A DNA stretch of 64,000 nt, from NCBI RefSeq assembly GCF_024436055.1, contig NZ_JANFNH010000004.1, positions 186,001 through 250,000 on the forward strand. The letters run 5' to 3'. This document shows positions 15,174 through 23,547 of this stretch, piece after piece. Under the pieces are notes generated by a model that was not told where the DNA came from, did no database searches, and saw nothing but the letters and a program-made list of their open reading frames with translations. The number at the start of each line of letters is the position of its first letter. Positions within the stretch are counted from its first letter, which is position 1. The position numbers and the translations under genes were made by a program. Source of the stretch: Streptantibioticus rubrisoli (GTDB lineage Bacteria; Actinomycetota; Actinomycetes; Streptomycetales; Streptomycetaceae).

Positions 15174-18100
15174 GTGGAGTGTTCCAACCTCCTTGAGGCG
15201 GTGGTGGACACGGCGGCGGAGAGTCCGGACCTGCCCGCCGTCATCGACCGTGACGGACGCGTGGAGTACGGGCGGCTGGTCGGCCGTGCGCATGCCCTCG
15301 CCGATGAGTTGCGAGCGCTCGGTGTCGGCCCGGGGGATCGGGTGGTCCTCGCCGTACCTCCGGGGCGGGACGCCGTCGCGGGCGCGCTGGCGTGCTTCAT
15401 GTCGCGCGCCGCATACGTGCCGATCGATCCGGCCCAGCCCACCTCACGCATCCAGGCCATGGCGGAAGCCTGTTCGCCCGCCGCCAGGATCACCTCACCG
15501 GGGCTGCTCCCCGACGACAGCCGGACCCTCAACGTCGCTTCCGGGGACCGGGCTTGGCGCGACGTGAAGCCGCCCGCGGATCTCCGCTATGACCGACCGC
15601 GCCCCGACGACGTCGCCTACGTGATGCACACTTCGGGAACCACCGGCACGCCGAAGGGCGTTCAGGTCGAACACCGCGGCCTGCTCAACCTGCTCGCCGA
15701 TGTGGACCGCAGAGCCCCGGTGTGCCAGGGCCACCGCGGCACCTGGTGGACGAGCCCCAGCTTCGACGTCTCGGTCTGGGAGACATGGGGACCACTCAGC
15801 CGCGGGGGCAGCGTCACAGTCGTGCCCGCGGACGACCGGCTCGACGCCTCCCGATTCCTGGAGTTCCTGCACACCTCCCGCGCGCACAGTGCTTACGTCC
15901 CGCCCGCGTTCCTGCCGGACCTGCGCGAGTTCCTCCGTTCCCAGCCAGGCCACTGCACGCTGTTGACACGCCTGCTGGTGGGGGTGGAACCGATCCCGCT
16001 CGGTCTGCTGCAGGACATCGCGCGAGCCCGCCCCAACCTGACCGTCGTCAACGGATACGGCCCCGCGGAAACCACCATCTGCTGCACGCTGTTCACCGTG
16101 CCCCGGCACGGTGGCTCACCCGAGGAACGCACCCCGATCGGCACGGCGGTCAGGGGAAACCGCCTCTACCTCCTGGACGGCGAGGGGCGCCTCGCCACAG
16201 GTGACACCGGCGAACTGCTCGTCGCCGGGGCCGGGGTCGCCCGCGGCTACCTGGAGTCGGCTGGCAGCCGAGCGCACGGCTTCCGTCCGGCCCCTGACGG
16301 CCCGCCCGGCACGCGGGCCTATCGGACCGGAGACCTGGTCCGCATCCGCCCGGACGGCAACCTGGTGTTCCTCGGCCGCGCCGATCGCCAACTCAAGGTC
16401 CGGGGCTACCGCATCGAGCCGGGTGAGGTCGAGACGGCACTGCGGTCGGTGACCCGGTTGCGCGAGGCCGTGGTCGCCCAGCGAGAGATACCCGGCTCCG
16501 GTTCCGCGGTCGTCGCCTACCTCGTCCCCGAACGGAGCGAACGGGCGGACACCGGGGAGATCCGGCGCCATCTGCGCGCCGTGCTCCCGGACTACGCGAT
16601 CCCGTCCGTCATCTGGCTCCTGTCAGCCCTCCCGCAGACCAGCAACGGGAAGACCGACCACGCCGCCCTTGCCCAACTGCCGCTTCCCGCCGCCGATCCC
16701 GAGCCGTCAACCGCCGAGGCGGACAGCGCGGTCAGGCCGAGCCGTCTCGATGACGTGCTGAGGGTCTGGGCAGCCCTGCTCCCCGAGCCGCCCACTGATG
16801 GTGCCGCCTTCGTCGAACTGGGCGGGACCTCGCTCTCCGCGGCCCGGGCCGCCGCGGAACTCAGAACGCTCACCGGCACGGCGACCTCCGCCGCCGACGT
16901 CCTCAGTGCCGCCTCCGCCCATGAACTGGCGGTACGGCTGGCGACCGCCGAGGGAACGGCAGACGCCCGGCCACCGGCGAACGGGACGCGCGGCCGGATG
17001 GCCGGACCGCTCAGCCCCAGCCAGTTGGGCCTGTGGATGCACGACGAACTCCGTCCCGGCGACGCGACCTACCTCGAACCCCTCTGTTTCGAACTCCGGG
17101 GAGCACTCGACGAGGACCGTCTGGCGCACGCCGTCGCCGCTGCCGGGGACGCCCATCCGGCCTTCGGCGCGGTGGTCGAACGCGACGGTCGCACCCGGCG
17201 CCTCGTCCTGGGCCGCAACCCGGTCCGGCTGGAAGTCCGGGACCTCGCCCCCGGCTTGGACGACGAGGAGATACCCGACCTCCTCGTCACGGAAGCGCGA
17301 AAGCCCATGGACCTGTCGTCGGGCCCCCTGTTGCGCTGTCTGTTGCTACGCAGGCGACCCGACCACCACCTCCTGCTCCTCGTCTGGCACCACCTCGTCA
17401 CGGACGGTTGGTCCACCCGGCTCTTCCTGTCGGATGTGGCGCGCTGCTACCGGGACCCGGCGGCGGTTCTGGACACCTCCCCGACCACCATCGTCGACCT
17501 CAACCACGAACGCGCCGAGCGGCTGCGGGCGGCCGCCCACCGGTCCCGGTTGCGGGATGTCTCCGAAATGCTCGCCGACACCCCTGTCCACATCGAAACC
17601 AGCTCCCACGGCCAGCAGTCCGATGCCACCGTCCCGCACCCGGCAGCCGCTCTTCCCTTCCATGTGGACCGGGGACTCATCGGCCCGCTGACCGCCAAAG
17701 CGCGGTCCCTGCGCGTCACCCCGTTCACCATGGTGCTCGCCGCGTACCAGCACGCGTTCGCCAGCGCGGTGGGCGTGGAACGGTTCATCCTTGGATGTGC
17801 CGTCTCCGGCCGCTCCGAGCCGGGGTCAGAGAAGGTGGCCGGGTTCCTTGTCGACACCGTCCTCGTGCCGTGCCGAAGAATTGACGGTTCGTCAGCCAAG
17901 GACCGGCTGCGTGCGGCGGCTCGTGCCTTCGAGCGCGCGGCAACTGCCCAAGAGGGTCTCCCGCTTCCGTCTGTCGTCCACCAATTGCGCCAGGACGGAC
18001 GACGCCTGCCAACGGTGTTCCCCCAGCTCTACCTCAGCCTGGACGAGGACTACGAACTCGACCTCGGCACTCCCACCGCGACCGCGGTTCCGGTCTCCTG

Positions 18101-18263
18101 GCCGCGCGCCAAGTTCGACGCCTCGCTCTCGCTGCGCCACGGTGCCCAGCACATCGAGGGAGCGCTGGAATACTCCACCGCCTTCCTGACGCCACAACAG
18201 GCGTTGAGTCTGCGCGAGGCGTTTACCGAGGAACTGATCACGCTGGCGGAAGGACGGCCATAA
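15174..18263 (+). CDS. NRPS, domain order A-PCP-C
   Basis: This is a 1029-residue synthetase. The adenylation domain holds MHTSGTTGTPKG near residue 150, FDVSVWETWG, NGYGPAETT, YRTGDL and GRADRQLKVRGYRIEPGEVE, ending with NGKTD. The carrier serine is in ELGGTSLSAARA near 550. A condensation domain starts at GPLSPSQLGLWMHDE, with catalytic HHLVTDG near 740 and the C5-type VSGRSEPGSEKVAGFLVDT. The pocket reads D-V-W-Y-L-G-G-I-C-K by hand alignment and matches no code I know, so the substrate may be unusual. With no TE of its own, the terminal C domain probably passes its amino acid to the PCP-TE at 6997, giving a two-residue assembly line. It starts at GTG 15174, set by the ribosome site. Confidence 0.93.
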   Translation: MECSNLLEAVVDTAAESPDLPAVIDRDGRVEYGRLVGRAHALADELRALGVGPGDRVVLAVPPGRDAVAGALACFMSRAAYVPIDPAQPTSRIQAMAEACSPAARITSPGLLPDDSRTLNVASGDRAWRDVKPPADLRYDRPRPDDVAYVMHTSGTTGTPKGVQVEHRGLLNLLADVDRRAPVCQGHRGTWWTSPSFDVSVWETWGPLSRGGSVTVVPADDRLDASRFLEFLHTSRAHSAYVPPAFLPDLREFLRSQPGHCTLLTRLLVGVEPIPLGLLQDIARARPNLTVVNGYGPAETTICCTLFTVPRHGGSPEERTPIGTAVRGNRLYLLDGEGRLATGDTGELLVAGAGVARGYLESAGSRAHGFRPAPDGPPGTRAYRTGDLVRIRPDGNLVFLGRADRQLKVRGYRIEPGEVETALRSVTRLREAVVAQREIPGSGSAVVAYLVPERSERADTGEIRRHLRAVLPDYAIPSVIWLLSALPQTSNGKTDHAALAQLPLPAADPEPSTAEADSAVRPSRLDDVLRVWAALLPEPPTDGAAFVELGGTSLSAARAAAELRTLTGTATSAADVLSAASAHELAVRLATAEGTADARPPANGTRGRMAGPLSPSQLGLWMHDELRPGDATYLEPLCFELRGALDEDRLAHAVAAAGDAHPAFGAVVERDGRTRRLVLGRNPVRLEVRDLAPGLDDEEIPDLLVTEARKPMDLSSGPLLRCLLLRRRPDHHLLLLVWHHLVTDGWSTRLFLSDVARCYRDPAAVLDTSPTTIVDLNHERAERLRAAAHRSRLRDVSEMLADTPVHIETSSHGQQSDATVPHPAAALPFHVDRGLIGPLTAKARSLRVTPFTMVLAAYQHAFASAVGVERFILGCAVSGRSEPGSEKVAGFLVDTVLVPCRRIDGSSAKDRLRAAARAFERAATAQEGLPLPSVVHQLRQDGRRLPTVFPQLYLSLDEDYELDLGTPTATAVPVSWPRAKFDASLSLRHGAQHIEGALEYSTAFLTPQQALSLREAFTEELITLAEGRP

Positions 18264-18283
18264 CGACGATCAGGCCAGAGGTA

Positions 18284-18331
18284 GTCCGCCGGTGCCGCAC
18301 CCGGATGCTCCGGCACGCGGCGTCGGCGGAC
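18284..18331 (+). terminator. Nested hairpin after the NRPS
   Basis: The outer arms GTCCGCCG (18284-18291) and CGGCGGAC (18324-18331) enclose the inner arms GTGCCG (18292-18297) and CGGCAC (18311-18316). The structure starts 21 bases after the NRPS stop and probably ends the transcript. There is no T-run, as is common in Streptomyces. Confidence 0.55.
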
Positions 18332-18468
18332 GATCGGACCCCTCGCCCGCGCTCGGGCCGTGCCGATTGTGAACGGAATACTGTGCGCAGATGGCGATGG
18401 CACCAGAATGTGAGACAAGGGCCTTGGCCTCATTGACGTGGCTGATTTTCGCTGTCACCGTTTCGGGT

Positions 18469-18552
18469 GTGAGCCCCTCGGATGACTTCGCCGCACGCCT
18501 GCACGTCGATCTGCGACGCCAGGCGAGCGCCATCTGTGCCACCGGCCATTAG
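18469..18552 (+). CDS. Cysteine-type leader peptide upstream of sulfonate transport genes
   Basis: GTG 18469 opens a 27-codon frame ending TAG at 18550-18552. Its C-terminal half reads RLHVDLRRQASAIC followed by four residues. This matches the actinobacterial 'putative leader peptide' pattern R-x-H-x-D-L-x-R-x-x-S-x-x-C that precedes sulfate, cysteine and sulfonate genes. Such peptides are thought to make downstream expression depend on cysteine supply, by ribosome stalling or attenuation. It lies about 290 bases before the ABC substrate-binding protein, and everything after it for 6 kb concerns sulfur. The start codon is the least certain part. Confidence 0.75.
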   Translation: MSPSDDFAARLHVDLRRQASAICATGH

Positions 18553-18846
18553 AGCTGCCTTTCGCGCGGCTGCCGCGCTGTTCCTGAGCGACATCACATC
18601 ACGGTGAACGTACGCGCCCTGTTTTAGGGCGAGTTGACGTTGCGTTCCCGTGCGCTGCTTTCACCGCCACGCGCGTGTTTCCCTTTCCAGTTTTCGCACC
18701 TCAGGTGGCTTGTTCGACCCAAGGTGCTTCCTGCTGCCCTGGAGTCAGCCGTGACATCTGTTCTTGCCATCGCGCGCGCCATGTCGTCCCGGGCTGCTTC
18801 CCGCTCGACAGCACCTTTGCAAACCCAACTCGAACAGGACTTCTCC

Positions 18847-19932
18847 ATGAGTCAGTTGACGTCCCCGTCGAACCGACGGCAGTTCCTCACCCTGCTGGGC
18901 CTCTCGGCGGTCGCGGTCGGCTGCGGCACGTCGGCCGGGGAGGGCTCCTTGGGCACCGGACAGACCAAGACACTGCGCTACCAGGGCTGGGCCGGTCAGG
19001 TCACCCCGCCGGAACTGGCCGAGGACCTTGGCTTCCTGGGAGAGGTGAAGCTGCGGTGGATCGGCAACACGACCAGTGGGCCGCAGGACATCCAGTCGGC
19101 CGCCACCGGCCAGGTGGACTTCGGCGGCGCGTTCAACGGCGCCGTCGTCAAGCTCGCCTCGCACCAGGCGCCCATCAAGGCCGTCATCAGCTACTACGGC
19201 GTCGACCTGCTGGAGTACAACGGCTTCTACACGTTGCGGGACAGCCCGATCCGCACGGCGCGCGACCTGATCGGCAAGAAGGTCGGGATGAACACCCTCG
19301 GCGCACACGACGAGGCGATGCTCGACATCTACCTGCAACGCCATGGTCTGTCGCAGGAAGACATCAAGAAGGTCGAACCTCTGGTGCTGCCTCCGGTCAA
19401 CACCGAGCAGGCGCTGCGCCAGAAGAACATCGACGTCGCCGTCCTCGGCGGCATCCTGCGCGACAAGGCCCTCGCGACCGGGGGAGTGCGGGCGCTGTTC
19501 ACCGACTACCAACTTCTGGGTGCCTTCTCGGCCGGGACGTACGTGATGACCGACCGGTTTCTGAAGCAGAACCCCGACACCTCGCGCACGTTCGTCACGG
19601 GCGTCGCCCGTGCCATCGAATGGGCCCGCAACACCCCGCGCGAGCAGGTCATCGCCCGGATGACCGAGATCGTCAAGAAGCGGGGCCGCAACGAGGACAC
19701 CGCACCGCTGCGGTACTGGAAGTCCTTCGGCGTCGCCGAGACCGGCGGCCGCATCACCGACAAGGAGTTCCAGTTGTGGATCGACTGGCTCAGCGGGCGC
19801 GGTGACATTCCCAAGGGCCAGGTCAGGGCGTCCGACCTGTACACGAACGTGTTCAACGCGTACCGCGTACCGCCAGCCTCGCCGTCCTCCGTGACCTCCC
19901 CGTCCACCACCGCCAGCCGGAGCGGGAGCTGA
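18847..19932 (+). CDS. Sulfonate/taurine-type ABC substrate-binding lipoprotein
   Basis: The 361-residue exported protein has a twin-arginine signal with lipobox: NRRQFLTLLGLSAVAVGC, so Cys24 or so is the lipidated residue. The mature part has the SsuA/TauA/NMT1 fold, including DIQSAATGQVDFGGAFNGAVVKLA and DLIGKKVGMNTLGAHDEA. It binds an organosulfonate or similar small anion outside the membrane and delivers it to the permease. ATG 18847 is chosen since it gives a proper signal. The ATPase gene follows six bases later. The exact ligand (taurine, alkanesulfonate or other) is not readable, but the TauD-type gene downstream favours a sulfonate. Confidence 0.85.
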   Translation: MSQLTSPSNRRQFLTLLGLSAVAVGCGTSAGEGSLGTGQTKTLRYQGWAGQVTPPELAEDLGFLGEVKLRWIGNTTSGPQDIQSAATGQVDFGGAFNGAVVKLASHQAPIKAVISYYGVDLLEYNGFYTLRDSPIRTARDLIGKKVGMNTLGAHDEAMLDIYLQRHGLSQEDIKKVEPLVLPPVNTEQALRQKNIDVAVLGGILRDKALATGGVRALFTDYQLLGAFSAGTYVMTDRFLKQNPDTSRTFVTGVARAIEWARNTPREQVIARMTEIVKKRGRNEDTAPLRYWKSFGVAETGGRITDKEFQLWIDWLSGRGDIPKGQVRASDLYTNVFNAYRVPPASPSSVTSPSTTASRSGS

Positions 19933-19938
19933 TACCCC

Positions 19939-20793
19939 ATGACACACACTGCCACGCCGAAGATCGAGTTCGAGCAGGTCCGCAAGACGTTCCCCGCCCG
20001 GACCGGCTCGGCCGGGCGCCGCACGCGGGACCGTGGCGCGGATGGCGAGTTCACCGCACTCGATGGCGTCAACCTGCGTATGAACGCGGGTGAGTTCGTC
20101 GTCGTGGTCGGTCCCTCCGGTTGCGGCAAGTCGACATTGCTGGATCTGCTGGGCGGGCTCGCCCGGCCGACGGGCGGACGGATCCTTCTGGACGGTCAGC
20201 CGGTGACCCGGCCGGGCCTGGACCGCGGCATCGTCTTTCAGCAGTACGCCCTGCTGCCCTGGCGCACCGCCCTGGGCAACGTCGAGTTCGGGTTGGAGGC
20301 GACCGGGGTGCCGCGGCGCGAGCGCGCCTCCCGCGCCCGGGAGTACCTGGATCTGGTCGGGCTCGCCGGGTTCGAGAGCCGCCACCCGCACGAGCTGTCC
20401 GGGGGCATGCGCCAGCGGGTCGCGATCGCCCGCTCGCTCGCCTACGACCCCGACGTCCTGCTGATGGACGAGCCGTTCGCCGCGCTGGACGCCCAGACCA
20501 GGGAGTCCCTCCAGGACGAGTTGCTGCGTATCTGGCAGCGCACCGGCAAGACCGTCGTCTTCATCACCCACGGCATCGAGGAAGCCGTCTACCTGGGCCA
20601 GCGGGTGGCCGTCATGACCTCAAGGCCCGGTCGCATCAAGCAGGTTGTGCCGATCGCGTTCGGCTCCCGCACGGCGACGGACGACCTGCGTTCCAGCCCG
20701 GAGTTCGCACGGTACCGGCACGAGATCTGGACGCTCCTGCACGACGAGGTGACCAAGGCCCAGCTACTGGAGAAGGAAGAGGTCGCGGTATGA
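19939..20793 (+). CDS. Sulfonate/nitrate-type ABC transporter ATP-binding protein
   Basis: The 284-residue ATPase has Walker A GPSGCGKST near residue 58, a Q-loop in GIVFQQYALLPWRTALGN, signature LSGGMRQRVAIARS, Walker B VLLMDEPFAALD and the switch histidine in FITHGIEEA. This is the SsuB/TauB class. It drives uptake through the permease encoded next. It starts at ATG 19939, and its stop overlaps the permease start by four bases. Residues about 14-34 contain an extra arginine-rich insertion (RTGSAGRRTRDRG) compared with typical SsuB. Confidence 0.9.
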   Translation: MTHTATPKIEFEQVRKTFPARTGSAGRRTRDRGADGEFTALDGVNLRMNAGEFVVVVGPSGCGKSTLLDLLGGLARPTGGRILLDGQPVTRPGLDRGIVFQQYALLPWRTALGNVEFGLEATGVPRRERASRAREYLDLVGLAGFESRHPHELSGGMRQRVAIARSLAYDPDVLLMDEPFAALDAQTRESLQDELLRIWQRTGKTVVFITHGIEEAVYLGQRVAVMTSRPGRIKQVVPIAFGSRTATDDLRSSPEFARYRHEIWTLLHDEVTKAQLLEKEEVAV

Positions 20794-21719
20794 GCACGGC
20801 AAGCGATTCGACCGCGCGGCTCGCACCGCCAACGGCGGTGGCAGCCCCGGCGCGGGACGCCGAAGCGCCCCCGCCCCCCGTACCGGACGCCGAAGGGCCA
20901 CCCGCCGACCTGTCCGCTACGCCTTCGCGGCGCGGCGGTACTGTCGCGCCGCGTTTGCTGCGTGCCGTGCTGACAGGCGTCACCAAGTCCGTTGCGATCC
21001 TCGCCCTCCTGCTTCTGTGGGAGCTGGCACCTCGTCTCAGCCTGGTGGACCGTACCTTCCTGCCGCCGTTCAGCGAGGTCGCCCGCGCCTGGTGGGGGCT
21101 GGTCACCGACGGTCAGCTCGCCACCAACGCGCAGGCCAGCCTGGTGCGTTCGTTCAGCGGCTTCGGGCTCGCCGTGGCCGTTGCCGTCCCGCTGGGCCTG
21201 CTGATCGGCTGGTACCGGCCGGTGGCCGATCTGCTGGGCCCGTTGCTGGAGGTCTTCCGCAACACCGCGGCGCTGGCCCTGCTGCCGGTGTTCGTGCTGC
21301 TGCTGGGCATCGGTGAGACGTCGAAGATCTCCATCGTGGTGTATGCCTGCACCTGGCCGATCCTGCTCAACACGATCAGCGCGGTGCGCAACGTCGATCC
21401 CACGCTGCTGAGGCTGGCGAGGTCCATGGACCTGTCCGCCCCGCGGCTGTTCCAGAAGGTGATCCTGCCGTCCTCCGTGCCGACGATCTTCACCGGGATC
21501 CGGCTCGCCGGGGCGGTCTCCATCCTCGTCCTGGTCGCCGCCGAGATGATCGGCGCCAAGGCGGGTCTCGGCTACCTGATCAACTCCTCGCAGTACAACT
21601 TCGCGATCCCGCAGATGTACGCGGGGATCATCACCATCTCCGCCATCGGCGTGGCCTTCAACCAACTGCTGGTGGCCGTGGAACGACGCCTCAGCTCCTG
21701 GCGCGTGCCCGTCGGCTGA
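20790..21719 (+). CDS. Sulfonate/nitrate-type ABC transporter permease
   Basis: The 309-residue permease begins with about 60 disordered, Pro/Ala-rich cytoplasmic residues. Six hydrophobic segments and the BPD loop around RLARSMDLSAPRLFQKVILPSSVPTIFTGIRLAG (EAA-like region that contacts the ATPase) follow. This is the SsuC/TauC class. It starts at ATG 20790 in an ATGA overlap with the ATPase gene, so all three transport genes form one operon. Confidence 0.9.
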   Translation: MSTASDSTARLAPPTAVAAPARDAEAPPPPVPDAEGPPADLSATPSRRGGTVAPRLLRAVLTGVTKSVAILALLLLWELAPRLSLVDRTFLPPFSEVARAWWGLVTDGQLATNAQASLVRSFSGFGLAVAVAVPLGLLIGWYRPVADLLGPLLEVFRNTAALALLPVFVLLLGIGETSKISIVVYACTWPILLNTISAVRNVDPTLLRLARSMDLSAPRLFQKVILPSSVPTIFTGIRLAGAVSILVLVAAEMIGAKAGLGYLINSSQYNFAIPQMYAGIITISAIGVAFNQLLVAVERRLSSWRVPVG

Positions 21720-21912
21720 CGGCCGAAAGGCCTTGCCGCCCCGCCCCCTATGGACGGCGGGCACCACGATGCCGCCTGGCGGCACTGGAGGACTTCGTGG
21801 ACCACGTCGAGCGTGAGGCTCGGGACCGCGCCTCAACTCCCGCTCGGCGCCAAGGCGACTTCCATGCCCTTTACCTCCTGACACACATCGAACTCCCGAA
21901 AGGAACCCGTCC

Positions 21913-22812
21913 ATGAGTACCAGTACAGGCTTCGACATCCGCCGGATCGGCGGACGCATCGGCGCCGAGATCCTCGGCGTTGACCTCTCCGCCGACCTCG
22001 ACCCGGTGCTCGTCACCGAGATCAACGCGGCTCTGCTGCAACACAAGGCACTTGTCTTCCGTGGCCAGAGCCTGGACGACGCCGCGCAGTTGCGCTTCGC
22101 CGCACTCTTCGGTGAACTGACCACCGCCCACCCCACCGTCCCCTCAGTGGACGGCCAGCCCAACATCCTGCCCGTCGACGGGGACGAAGGCATCCGCGCC
22201 AACCACTGGCACACGGACGTCACCTTCGTCCGCACACCCCCGAAGGTGTCGACCCTGCGCGGCATCGTCGTGCCGCCCTACGGCGGCAACACGCTGATCG
22301 CCAACTCGGCCGCGGCCTACCGCGACCTGCCGGAGCCGCTGCGCGAGCTGGCGGACAAGCTGTGGGCGGTGCACACCAACGACTACGACTACGCCGCGCC
22401 GAAGAGCGAGAGGGCCGCCGAGCACCGCAAGCAGTTCGTCTCCCGCAAGTACCGCACCGCTCATCCGGTGGTGCGGGTGCACCCCGAGACAGGGGAGCGC
22501 GGATTGTTCATCGGCGGCTTCGCCCAGACCATCGTGGGCCTCGGCCCCTCCGAGTCCCGCGATCTGCTGCGCATCTTCCAGTCGTACGTGACGCGCCCGG
22601 AGAACATCGTCCGGGTGGCCTGGACACCGGGTGACCTCGTGCTGTTCGACAATCGCATCACCCAGCACTACGCCCCCGACGACTACGGCGACCTGCCGCG
22701 CCTGCTGCACCGGGTGACCGTCGCGGGGGACGCCCCGGTAGGCGTCGACGGCACCCAAAGCCGTGTCATCGACGGCGACGAGGCGTCCCACTACACACCC
22801 GCTGCGGCCTGA
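21913..22812 (+). CDS. TauD-type 2-oxoglutarate/Fe(II) dioxygenase
   Basis: The 299-residue dioxygenase has the iron-binding HxD in NHWHTDVTF near residue 99, the distal histidine in ITQHYAPDD, and the 2-oxoglutarate arginine in LPRLLHRVTV. TauD hydroxylates the carbon next to the sulfonate so that sulfite is released. The position right after a sulfonate ABC operon supports taurine or alkanesulfonate desulfonation. It starts at ATG 21913 behind GAAAGGA, with a 190-base gap after the permease. That gap begins with a small GGCC-GAAA-GGCC hairpin at 21721-21732, so a separate promoter or processing is possible. Confidence 0.88.
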   Translation: MSTSTGFDIRRIGGRIGAEILGVDLSADLDPVLVTEINAALLQHKALVFRGQSLDDAAQLRFAALFGELTTAHPTVPSVDGQPNILPVDGDEGIRANHWHTDVTFVRTPPKVSTLRGIVVPPYGGNTLIANSAAAYRDLPEPLRELADKLWAVHTNDYDYAAPKSERAAEHRKQFVSRKYRTAHPVVRVHPETGERGLFIGGFAQTIVGLGPSESRDLLRIFQSYVTRPENIVRVAWTPGDLVLFDNRITQHYAPDDYGDLPRLLHRVTVAGDAPVGVDGTQSRVIDGDEASHYTPAAA

Positions 22813-22972
22813 CGAACCGATGCGGACAGGGGCGGGAACCGGTCAGACCGGGTCCCGCCCCTCGGGGCCAGGAGCACGGTGCGGGCGGCTCGTCGTCAGC
22901 TCCTGGGAGGGGACGGGTCTTCCTCGGGGGCGAGGTGTGGACGGCGGGAGCGGACGCGGCGTGCCCGTGCCG

Positions 22973-22978
22973 GATAAT
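22973..22978 (+). promoter_or_regulatory. -10 element for a leaderless Rrf2 transcript
   Basis: GATAAT lies with exactly six bases between it and the ATG at 22985, the spacing expected when transcription starts at the first codon. No Shine-Dalgarno sequence is present before this ATG. Confidence 0.45.
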
Positions 22979-22984
22979 GCGGTC

Positions 22985-23443
22985 ATGCGGATCTCGGCCA
23001 GGGCGGACTATGCGGTGCGGGCTGCCGTGCAACTCGCTGCGGCTTCGCAGACCGCCCCGCTCAAGGCGGAGGCGATCGCCGAGGCCCAGCAGATCCCGCA
23101 CAAGTTCTTGGAGGGCATCCTCAACGACATGCGCCGAGGTGGGCTCGTGGCGAGCCAACGAGGTCTGCGCGGCGGCTACCGTCTCGCTAAGCCGCCCGAG
23201 TCCATCAGCGTCGCGGACGTCATCCGCGTCGTCGACGGACCGTTGGTGTCGGTGCAGGGGGTGCGCCCGCCCGACCTGACGTACTCCGGCCCGGCCACGT
23301 CGCTGCTACCGCTGTGGATCGCCCTGCGGGCCAATGTCCGCCAGATTTTGGAAGGCGTCTCCCTCGCGGATGTCGTCTCCGGACAGTTGCCCTCCCACGT
23401 CATGGCACTCGCAGACGACCCGGCCGCCTGGACGAACCCTTAG
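22985..23443 (+). CDS. Rrf2-family regulator without cysteines (CymR-like)
   Basis: The 152-residue regulator has a winged-helix domain opening MRISARADYAVRAAVQLA, a recognition segment QIPHKFLEGILNDMRRGGLVAS and the RGLRGGYRLAKPP wing, all typical of Rrf2. It has no cysteine at all, so it cannot hold the Fe-S cluster of IscR or NsrR. In this it resembles CymR, which senses cysteine status through CysK. The location among sulfur genes fits control of sulfonate use. GATAAT at 22973-22978 ends six bases before ATG 22985, so the mRNA may be leaderless. Confidence 0.88.
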   Translation: MRISARADYAVRAAVQLAAASQTAPLKAEAIAEAQQIPHKFLEGILNDMRRGGLVASQRGLRGGYRLAKPPESISVADVIRVVDGPLVSVQGVRPPDLTYSGPATSLLPLWIALRANVRQILEGVSLADVVSGQLPSHVMALADDPAAWTNP

Positions 23444-23547
23444 CGACCAGCGGGCCGCATCCATGACCACTGTCCCGCCTGTCGATACAGGCGTGTCCAC
23501 CTGATGGATCCCCCCTTGCTCACACCGCCTCGCACACGCAAGCTAAT

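Larger units (their letters stand above)
1..18263. other. Cryptic biosynthetic gene cluster: variant PEP-mutase family enzyme, split dipeptide NRPS, flavin-pathway homologues
   Basis: About fifteen genes form a compact secondary-metabolism block. Visible parts are a GTP cyclohydrolase II, ATP-grasp ligase, GGT-family enzyme, archaeal-type riboflavin synthase homologue, two MFS proteins, a stand-alone A domain, a PCP-TE, an A-PCP-C NRPS, a di-iron protein, three oxidoreductase or ligase genes, a NadM-like nucleotidyltransferase and a PEP-mutase-family enzyme. The genes lie in two plus-strand operons, two minus-strand blocks and one NRPS. No pathway-specific regulator is seen inside. The left limit is beyond the window. 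The right limit is probably the hairpin at 18284-18331, after which sulfur-acquisition genes start. The product is unknown to me. Confidence 0.85.
18264..18846 (+). promoter_or_regulatory. Leader region of the sulfonate-uptake operon
   Basis: This 583-base stretch holds the NRPS terminator, the cysteine-type leader peptide (18469-18552) and about 290 further leader bases before the substrate-binding protein start. The frame of that gene is open upstream to 18634 but lacks a signal peptide there, so ATG 18847 is used. The spacer is AT-richer than its surroundings. I see no other gene. Confidence 0.5.

Noticed and set aside
18745-20571. 608-codon minus-strand frame over the sulfonate genes
   Set aside because: Exact antisense shadow of the substrate-binding protein and ATPase genes, which have clear motifs.
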